Assembly: GCA_037447655.1 (NCBI GenBank)
Contig: JBBHKE010000461.1
Location: 1 to 12,330, forward strand
Length of the DNA: 12,330 nt
Reading direction: 5' to 3'
From: Zygnema cylindricum
Lineage: Eukaryota; Streptophyta; Zygnematophyceae; Zygnematales; Zygnemataceae
Shown here: positions 7,385-12,330 of the stretch, piece after piece
How positions within the stretch are numbered: position 1 is the first letter of the stretch
Layout: each line of letters starts with the position of its first letter
Translations under genes and position numbers: made by a program
Notes under the pieces: model-generated
Seen by the model: the letters and a program-made list of their open reading frames with translations, nothing else
Told to the model about the DNA's origin: nothing
Database searches by the model: none

Positions 7385-8518
7385 TATTCAAAGTGGAATT
7401 ATGCCGATCTTCTCGTACCTTATTGGTACCATGTGGATGTGACTATGGTTTCAGTTGACAGAAAAAGAATTATTTAGAAGTGTCAATTTTGATAGAGGAT
7501 GTGACACGGATTTATTTGACGTGGATTTGCGGCGTGGAATTTTCATTTATTTTGATTTTGAAATTTCACCGCCCTGTTACCGTTTTTGTTACCGTTTTTT
7601 TCGTTTGGAGCCGAAATTTATTTTCTTTTGAGATTCTAAGAATAAATGGAGAAGCTCCATGTGGCATATGCGTGAATTTTGACGCGCGAAGTTACGGATG
7701 AATTTTGAGTGAAGATTAAAGGAAATATTCGCAATCAAGTTGTAACATTTCAAAGGGGGCTACGGCATTTGGAGTTGATTGAAGTTTGCGGGGATTCTGT
7801 TGGAGGATTACTCGATTTGGCGCTTATTGAAAAATCGCGAGGAGATATAAGTGTTTCTCACGTCGGACATTTGATGCTTTGTTTCGTACATTAATCCGGT
7901 GTTCTAATTTGTCGCTTAAGTTAACTTCATGACGTTTTACAAAAGGGAAGTTTTAAGTTGTGATTGGTGTAATGATTACAAGTTTGAGAGGGGGATTGTT
8001 AAGCTCAATTTTGTATTCGGCCGTCGCGTGTCTGTAGCGCGGTCGTCCTGTTTGTCTTTTGTTATTTTGTGTAAGTTTCATTACGTTATTTTGAAGTTGA
8101 GATGGTGGTTCGATAATTCCCAAATTCAAACGGGAATTGTTAGGTTTTACGTTGTGTGATTTGTGTTAGCGTCAGTTGGCATCTTAGCAACCATTGTATG
8201 CTTGGTATAAATGTTGATTTTGTGTGTCAAAGTTATTTGTGTCTTGTCTTACTTGAATTGTATGTACGGAGGGTCTCAGTCACTATACGGTTTTGTGTCA
8301 TAGTGATCATAGTGGTCTTTGTTTTGATTCGAGTAGTAGATTTGTTTTTGGGTTGCGGCGTACATTTGTACGGCCGAATTTGTTCCACTTTGTCAAGGAG
8401 TTTTTCGGTTGACGTTTGCGTACGTTCTTTTGAGCGTGTATTGACAGCATCAAAAGAAGTATCTGAAATGGGAAAGAAATTAGTAGGCATGGAGAAAAAG
8501 GGGGCTTTGAGTGTCTTT
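7385..8518. other. Region without a recognised gene
   Basis: This 1.1-kb stretch has several plus-strand open frames: 7480-7701, 7709-7894, 7929-8159 and 8156-8539. They abut, but in different frames. None shows a known motif. The longest, 127 codons at 8156-8539, is Val/Ile/Leu-rich near residues 40-70, as T-rich DNA would give by chance, and it overlaps a similar-sized frame on the other strand. A 12-bp direct repeat, TGTTACCGTTTT, occurs at 7575 and 7587. It could be the internal part of a second retroelement ending at 8531, but no protein domain supports that. Confidence 0.5.
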
Positions 8519-8531
8519 GTAAGAGGGGAAA
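8519..8531 (+). promoter_or_regulatory. Possible second polypurine tract
   Basis: GTAAGAGGGGAAA precedes TGTTATGA at 8532. The arrangement closely resembles the tract and LTR start at 5068-5088. No retroelement protein precedes it, so the call is tentative. Confidence 0.35.
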
Positions 8532-8598
8532 TGTTATGATTTAGTACCAAGAACTCATTTAGCGACAAGACATTATCGTAGCTAAAGGAGCGACGACC

Positions 8599-8694
8599 AG
8601 CGACGAAGTAGTCTCGTTGCTAGATATTTGAAGTGACGTAGAAGTTAGCGACGAAGTAGTTTCGTCGCTGGATATTTGAAGTGACGTAGAAATT
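8599..8694. repeat. 48-bp tandem duplication with AGCGACGAA/TTCGTCGCT hairpin
   Basis: 8599-8646 and 8647-8694 match at 44 of 48 positions. Copy 2 contains a perfect inverted repeat, AGCGACGAA (8647-8655) and TTCGTCGCT (8661-8669), with a 5-base spacer; copy 1 has a decayed version. AGCGACGA inverted motifs are common in the subterminal regions of plant DNA transposons such as CACTA elements. A partial third unit (GAAGTGACGTGG) starts near 8735. Confidence 0.9.
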
Positions 8695-8780
8695 GTTTGT
8701 TTGTTTCGTTTTACGCGAGTTCTAGTCGTACTATTGAAGTGACGTGGAAAATTTTTGGTCATTTCGGTTCACGTAAGTTC

Positions 8781-8859
8781 TAGTTGTATCGTGTGGTTCA
8801 AGTCGGTTCGTGGTTGACTTGCCTAGTCGTACCGTGTAGTTCAAGCCGGTTCGCAGTTG
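8781..8859. repeat. 43-bp-period degenerate tandem repeat
   Basis: 8781-8816 and 8824-8859 share 30 of 36 positions, with the pattern TAGT-GTA-CGTGT-GTTCAAG-CGGTTCG. The differences are mostly C/T and G/A transitions, which suits decay by methyl-cytosine deamination. Confidence 0.8.
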
Positions 8860-9375
8860 TCGGTCGGATGTTTTCACCACGTTGACTCTTACGCGTTTCT
8901 AATCGTGTACTGTGGTATTGTTATGTGACGTTTGAAGGAGTATATTGAGGCGTAGTGAAAGAGAGGTTTTTATCAATTTGGCGAGAGTTGATCCACCTTG
9001 TAGATTATGAAGAAGTTCAAGGAGTTAAGGGAGTTTGATAGCTTTGTGGTGTTTTTTGAGGAGTTAGAGGAGATTAGTGAAGATTATCTTTTATATGATT
9101 AAGTGGAGTTAGAAGTGTGTGCATTTTGAGGGTGTGAGGAAATTATGTAAAAAAAGTTTCCCTTTGGAATATATTTACTTTCTTGGGGCTATATTTCTCT
9201 TGTGAGTGTTTTATCTTTTATGCTTCCGCTTGCATTTGTACTCAGTGTTTTATTATTCGATCCTATCAAAAACCTTTTGAAAACTTTTGGCACATGCAAA
9301 TTTCGTTTTCTACTTGTGGAGCGGCGTTAATTTATTTAAAAAAAATTGTCGATGTGTTTTAAGGTAAGTTTGAAG
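8860..9375. other. Gene-free AT-rich stretch
   Basis: No ORF, RNA gene or clear repeat was found. The stretch is T-rich from 9150 onward with a possible CA terminus near 9298 (see the LTR-like entry). Confidence 0.5.
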
Positions 9376-9545
9376 ATGATGTGACAGTGGGTCAAAAAAA
9401 CACAAAATGACAACTTGTCGTACATCCTAAGTTCGACGATGACGCATAGTGTACTCTACATTTTTGCAATTTCTTCGTACGGTTGTAACTTTAGCAGTTC
9501 AACGCTAAGTTTTTGAGGAAAACGTTAGAAAAAAACCCTTACTTA
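9376..9545 (+). repeat. Dispersed repeat, copy 1 (170 bp)
   Basis: This is collinear with 11329-11498, in the same orientation and of the same length. Shared landmarks in order are a GTGACAG-(T)GGGTC-like start, GTACAT-C--AGTT, GTGACGCA/GATGACGCA, TGTAC, and a GGAAAA/GAAAAC-AAAAAAACCC-TACTT end. Identity is around two thirds by eye. The similarity may extend weakly about 50 bp to the left. The family is unidentified. Confidence 0.7.
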
Positions 9546-9899
9546 GCCCTAAGTATGTTCTTCATTCGACATCTTGTCTTTTCCAACCCATTGCCACAAC
9601 ATGCCACCTCATCTTCAAACTCAAACCCAAAATCACTTGAAGAGTCGTTTTAAGGCGAATAAACACATGAATGATGATTAATATATTTTTTGAGCACGTC
9701 TCACGCGTTTTTATCACAAAGGAAAACACAAAATTTTTTTTTTTGCCTGTCACGTGTAGTACTAAAAAAATGTATTAAAAGTCTTGTACTCCCAGTTTCA
9801 TTTCATGGATCCTTTGCAAAACTCTATGCCGACGTACCCTCTCTCCCTCTCTTCCCTAGTGATAATTCTCTCTCCATTTATTTGGAATAAAATACGAAG
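9546..9899. other. Leader-like stretch with pyrimidine-rich tract
   Basis: There is a run of 12 Ts at about 9734-9745, then GTCACGTG (9750-9757), which contains a CACGTG G-box core. A CT-rich tract follows at about 9838-9875, ending 25 bp before the ATG at 9900. G-box followed by a CT-rich leader is typical of plant promoters and 5' UTRs, but the motifs are short and the downstream ORF is unproven. Confidence 0.3.
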
Positions 9900-10100
9900 A
9901 TGTTTGTAGTTAGAGGAAAAAGCTCTAAATGTACTTTAACGTTTTTTGATGACAGATTAAGAGATAAAACAGAAATGGAAAATAGAGAAGCAATTGTGAA
10001 AAATTATAGTAGTGACGGTGACGTTGTCATAAGTAAAGATGACGTCACAATGCCACAAGACCCCAAACATCAACAATATCACAAAAAACTAAACGTTTAG
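9900..10100 (+). CDS. Hypothetical 66-residue protein, doubtful
   Basis: The ATG at 9900 follows AAAATACGAAG. The frame encodes a small, charged protein, rich in Lys, Asp and Glu, with no membrane segment or signal peptide and an Asp/Val-rich stretch in the second half (SSDGDVVISKDD). It ends at a TAG at 10098. Composition is more protein-like than that of its neighbours, and a CT-rich leader lies just upstream. No family is recognised. It could be the first exon of a lost gene, a transposon-captured fragment or a chance ORF. Confidence 0.25.
   Translation: MFVVRGKSSKCTLTFFDDRLRDKTEMENREAIVKNYSSDGDVVISKDDVTMPQDPKHQQYHKKLNV
10040..10047. promoter_or_regulatory. TGACGTCA palindrome (bZIP-type site)
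   Basis: This is a perfect 8-bp palindrome with an ACGT core, the consensus bound by plant bZIP factors of the TGA/CREB type. It lies inside the doubtful ORF 9900-10100, so a regulatory role is speculative. Confidence 0.3.
10089..10100. repeat. 12-bp perfect palindrome CTAAACGTTTAG
   Basis: This is a self-complementary sequence that overlaps the last codons and stop of the 66-codon ORF. Nothing else is known. Confidence 0.6.
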
Positions 10101-10160
10101 AATGTCACAAAAAAATTGACTTGTACAGAAGTAAAACTTCACAAAATTATGTAGTGCAAG

Positions 10161-10312
10161 GTCTATAAATGTCACTTTTTTAAGTGACGAATTTTGTTTT
10201 TGAACATTCGAACTCATGAATACATAATTGTGTAACGTCTACAAATGTCACTAATTTTAGTGACGACTTTTTTTTTTCAAACATTCAAACACATAGATAT
10301 ATTGAATCTTCA
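10161..10312. repeat. 76-bp tandem repeat with GTCAC/GTGAC hairpins
   Basis: The units start at 10161 and 10237, both GTCTA(T/C)AAATGTCACT. Each holds an 18-base hairpin: GTCACTT...AAGTGAC (10171-10188) and GTCACTA...TAGTGAC (10247-10264). The outer pairs are conserved, and the seventh pair is swapped from T-A to A-T. Both are followed by GACGA/GACGAC, a T run, and AACATTC-AA-. Confidence 0.85.
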
Positions 10313-10349
10313 CATGAAAACAATGTGTCATCGCTAAGTTAGGGTTACG

Positions 10350-10601
10350 TGGGCACATACCACCATTAAGTCGTTCTTCCATTAAAAGATGTTATTATTT
10401 AGCCGGAGACATATGCCAATAAACTACACTGTGTATCGCTATTAGTGTTGCTGCTTAAAACATCTTTCTCCGTACACTCTTGTCTAATTATGGATCTAAC
10501 GGTTGTGATTTAAATTTAAGATTCTCACCTTCCGATTAGCGGTCCCCATGTGAAAATCGGACAAGTGTGCACGGAAAAGATGTTTTAAGGTGGTGTGCCC
10601 A
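10350..10601. mobile_element. MITE-like element with interrupted terminal inverted repeats
   Basis: The right arm (10560-10601) is continuous. Its reverse complement matches TGGGCACA-CCACC-TTAA at 10350-10369 (small indels) and CTTAAAACATCTTT-TCCGT at 10454-10484, so about 84 bp (10371-10453) interrupts the left arm. The interior includes an AACGGTTGTGATTTAAAT-type stretch resembling the ATCTAACGG motif frequent in plant intergenic elements. No coding capacity. ATTTAGCCGGA (10397) and ATTTAACCGGA (10601) are near-identical direct copies. No clear target duplication was seen, so superfamily is unassigned. Confidence 0.65.
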
Positions 10602-10712
10602 TTTAACCGGAACTTTGGAATGAAACTTTGGATTTTAGCGAAGATACTTCTCACTACTTTTCAAAGTGTTCCTATGTGCTAGAACGAAATCGTAACTTTG
10701 AAATGTGACGGT

Positions 10713-10782
10713 TGTAGATGTGGGTACAACTTGTGATGACTAAAGACGACTACGGAACTTCCGGAAGTTGGTGACATCTACA
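10713..10782. repeat. Inverted repeat with nested 14-bp perfect palindrome
   Basis: TGTAGATGT (10713-10721) is inverted at ACATCTACA (10774-10782). Inside lies the perfect palindrome AACTTCCGGAAGTT (10756-10769). Related GTTGTAGA words recur at 10795 and 10822. This may be a degraded foldback element. Confidence 0.75.
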
Positions 10783-10933
10783 GAAACAACGATGGTTGTA
10801 GACATGTAGTTTTTTGTGACATTGTAGATGTTTAAGGTTTTGTGACAATGCAAAGTCATGCTACCTTGTGACGTCATATGTACAAAAACTTTCCGCCACC
10901 GATTTTTTTTTTGGCCTTTTAAAACATGATAAT

Positions 10934-10978
10934 AAAAAAAAAAAAACCGAAAATATTAAAAAAAAAAAAAAAAAAAAA
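10934..10978 (+). repeat. Two poly(A) tracts (13 and 21 A)
   Basis: There are 13 A at 10934-10946 and an uninterrupted 21 A at 10958-10978, separated by CCGAAAATATT. They could be the tail of a retroposed sequence, but no SINE promoter boxes or flanking duplication were found, so a simple homopolymer expansion is as likely. Confidence 0.85.
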
Positions 10979-11007
10979 GCTCTTTCATTTCATACCATCA
11001 TTGTTAT

Positions 11008-11238
11008 ATGTCATTTAGAGAAGATGGAGAGAGGAGCGGTAAAGTGAGGAGTGGGAAAGACGAGGAAGACGTTAACTTTTGCAATGGACCCATGAATGAC
11101 TGTGGAGGTCCGAGGCCCTTGCAATTTTTATTTCGTACATGCTCTTTATTTTTCTACGTTTATCCGCGTGACGACGAACAGGAAAAAAATAGCGCACACT
11201 TCCCTCGTGCAAAAATATTCAAGACGTGTGACGCGTGA
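11008..11238 (+). CDS. Hypothetical 76-codon ORF, doubtful
   Basis: The frame begins at an ATG 29 bp after the poly(A) tract. The N-terminal third is very hydrophilic (Arg, Asp, Glu, Ser). A short Phe/Leu-rich stretch lies at residues 39-51, and a charged tail follows. A second frame overlaps it almost entirely. No family, promoter or splice signal is recognised, so chance is the leading explanation. Confidence 0.12.
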   Translation: MSFREDGERSGKVRSGKDEEDVNFCNGPMNDCGGPRPLQFLFRTCSLFFYVYPRDDEQEKNSAHFPRAKIFKTCDA

Positions 11239-12050
11239 GATAATGTTTTCCTATTCGTTGATCAAGTTTCGCTTTAAATAATATCACCTCGCGAGTTGAT
11301 CTTAATAGTTGTTTAAAAATGAGCTGGCATGACGCGGCAGTAGGTCGAAAAGATAATAACGCCAAATTGGAGTACATTCATAGTTTCAAGGTGACGCAAA
11401 ATGTACGTTGGTTTTCACACATTGTTGATACGACGTAATATTTTCTCGTTGCAAGTCCCATTTTTTGTGAAAACAACAGGAAAAAAACCCATACTTTAAC
11501 ACATGGGCATACCGCCTAAGTGCCGAAAAAAAATTCAACACTAAAAGCGGTACATGGTGAACACCGTGAATTATTGTCAATCTGAAAAATACAATTTTTG
11601 CAACCCTAAAATACTTTAATATTTTAAATACGTTGGTATCCAATTTTTACTGTCATCACTTTTTGTTGGTTCATATTTAATTTGGAACGCCCAATTCCGT
11701 TGTCAGATTTTTATTTTTTTGACGAGTTTTAAAATATCAGCTTCGGATTTGATAATATAATTCTTCTTTTTCTTTTGTTTTATGTTCACATCTTTCGTGA
11801 GTATGATGTAACATCACGTTTCTTGATTGGTTTAGGTTTCTTTTTCAGAGTAAAGTTCTGATTACTAATTTGGTGTTGAACTTGTACACTTAACTTTTGA
11901 TTGTAAATTTTTATTTTCAAAGATTTTAGGAATTGAAAGGGAGGAATCAAAGATTTTTGGTTGAAGGTTTTTTATTTTTTAATCATTGTACTTTTTGGAA
12001 ACCTCAACTGTTGTTAAACCTCAGAATATCAAAATATCCAATTGTTCATC
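11239..12050. other. Gene-free AT-rich stretch holding repeat copy 2
   Basis: Apart from the 170-bp repeat at 11329-11498, nothing was identified. TGATGTAACATCA at 11804-11816 is a near-palindrome sharing TGATGTAACA with the start of the 3' LTR at 5078, but no purine tract precedes it. The reverse-strand frame 11386-11643 crosses the repeat and looks like chance. Confidence 0.5.
11329..11498 (+). repeat. Dispersed repeat, copy 2 (170 bp)
   Basis: This is the partner of 9376-9545, in the same orientation, 1953 bp downstream and with the same length. It begins ATGACGCGGCAGTAGGTC and ends AAAAAAACCCATACTTTA. Direct orientation argues against these being the inverted ends of a single DNA transposon. 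Confidence 0.7.
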
Positions 12051-12172
12051 TGTAACGCTCTCTCTCTCCCTCACGCTCTCGCTCTCTTGATAACTATTTA
12101 GTCGTAGAATTTGTAACGCTCTCTCTCTCCCTCACGCTCTTGCTCTCTTGATAACTATTAAGTCGTAGAATT
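12051..12172. repeat. 61-bp tandem duplication, CT-rich
   Basis: 12051-12111 and 12112-12172 differ at two of 61 positions. Each begins TGTAACGCTCTCTCTCTCCC and ends AGTCGTAGAATT, with a CT-microsatellite core. The next bases, TGTACGG, resemble the start of a third unit. The near-identity makes this younger than the other repeats in the window. CT-rich leaders of this kind are common just upstream of plant start codons. Confidence 0.95.
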
Positions 12173-12283
12173 TGTACGGCAGTGCTCTTTATTTATTCTT
12201 TATTTGTTTGAGGTTGATCAACATATTATATTTTTTTGTTTTTTGGTAAAGGAAAAAAAGCTTTTCGTCATCCTTTAGTGGAC

Positions 12284-12330
12284 ATGGAGTTGAATCAAAA
12301 CAGAACCAAGCAAAAACCTTTTCGTAGTTC
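12284..12330 (+). CDS. Possible start of an ORF running off the window edge
   Basis: An ATG at 12284 opens a frame of at least 15 codons (Glu/Asn/Gln/Arg/Lys-rich) that reaches the end of the window without a stop. It lies about 110 bp right of the CT-rich duplication, which could be a 5' leader. Too short to identify. Confidence 0.15.
   Translation, partial: MELNQNRTKQKPFRS

Larger units (their letters stand above)
6051..7480. other. GA-rich, repeat-rich region right of the LTR, no recognised gene
   Basis: The plus strand is strongly purine-biased and filled with short tandem repeats, listed separately. Frames are open for 60 to 140 codons on both strands, but the longest (minus strand, 6395-6805) is mostly translated GA repeats giving Ser/Phe/Leu-rich low-complexity protein, and is not credible. 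The plus-strand frames at 6089-6355 and about 6845-7050 look somewhat more protein-like. The region may be decayed retroelement or gene-derived sequence; origin unknown. Confidence 0.6.
8532..9305 (+). repeat. Possible LTR of a second, unrelated retroelement (right edge uncertain)
   Basis: It starts with TG directly after a purine tract. The left part carries tandem repeats (8599-8694, 8781-8859), as U3 regions often do. The right part (about 9150-9305) is T-rich, with several TTTTAT stretches resembling a U5. A CA end is possible at about 9297-9298. No matching TCATAACA terminus was found and no second copy is in the window. AGCGACGA repeats argue alternatively for a DNA transposon. Confidence 0.25.

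Noticed and set aside
8156-8539. 127-codon ORF as a membrane protein gene
   Set aside because: The hydrophobic stretch arises from T-rich codons, an ORF of similar size lies opposite, and no signal peptide pattern or family is recognisable.
8790-8855. GTTCAAGTC and GTTCAAGCC words resembling an RNA polymerase III B box (tRNA or SINE)
   Set aside because: No A box at the expected distance, no cloverleaf and no poly(A) or T terminator in register. They are parts of a 43-bp degenerate tandem repeat.
10934-10978. Poly(A) tracts as the tail of a SINE or LINE
   Set aside because: No upstream pol III boxes or reverse transcriptase, and no flanking duplication was visible.
11804-11816. TGATGTAACA matching the left edge of the 3' LTR, as a second LTR copy
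   Set aside because: The match stops after about 10 bases and no purine tract precedes it.
6051-12330. CRISPR array, tRNA or rRNA genes
   Set aside because: No regularly spaced identical repeats, no cloverleaf sequences and no rRNA-like conserved blocks were seen.

Overview
This window looks like intergenic, transposon-rich nuclear DNA from a land plant. It is AT-rich and holds no intact multi-domain gene. The left half is the internal region and 3' LTR of a decayed Ty3/Gypsy retrotransposon whose pol domain order (protease, reverse transcriptase, RNase H, integrase, then a chromodomain-like tail) is that of a chromovirus. The right half is non-coding repeats: GA-rich tandem duplications, AGCGACGA hairpin repeats of the sort seen in plant DNA transposons, a MITE-like inverted repeat and pyrimidine-rich leaders. 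No species can be named from the sequence alone.

Layout. 16-1272: gag with three CCHC zinc knuckles and an in-frame stop. 1273-1841: decayed linker and aspartic protease, with a frameshift. 1842-3013: linker and reverse transcriptase, with a cluster of three stops before the palm but intact catalytic aspartates. 3016-3577: RNase H, broken by a frameshift. 3577-4806: integrase, in which a TAA occupies exactly the catalytic Glu position of the DD35E triad. 4810-5031: divergent chromodomain-like tail. 5068-5080: polypurine tract. 5081-6050: 3' LTR of 970 bp, delimited by TGTAACA and TGTTACA. The 5' LTR and primer-binding site lie left of the window, so the target-site duplication and insertion age cannot be checked here.

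6051-8531 is GA-rich, repeat-laden sequence with scattered open frames. Some of these share weak protein-level resemblance and may be remnants of one internally repeated sequence, but no known family is recognised. At 8519 a purine tract is followed by TGTTATGA, which resembles the start of a second 3' LTR; it runs through 48-bp and 43-bp tandem repeats to an uncertain end near 9305. 9306-12330 holds a pair of collinear 170-bp diverged repeats (9376 and 11329), a small uncertain ORF (9900-10100), a 76-bp tandem repeat with hairpins, a MITE-like element (10350-10601), poly(A) tracts, and a 61-bp pyrimidine-rich tandem duplication just upstream of an ATG that is still open at the window edge.

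The retrotransposon parts would have acted together: Gag forms the particle, pol copies and integrates the element, and the chromodomain-like tail targets chromatin. The copy seen here cannot do this itself, because every pol domain is interrupted. I see no clear novel system. The most notable points are the stop at the integrase active site, the three-knuckle Gag, the CpG- and GAAACG-rich LTR with an internal 18-bp inverted repeat, and the unclassified repeat families in the right half.
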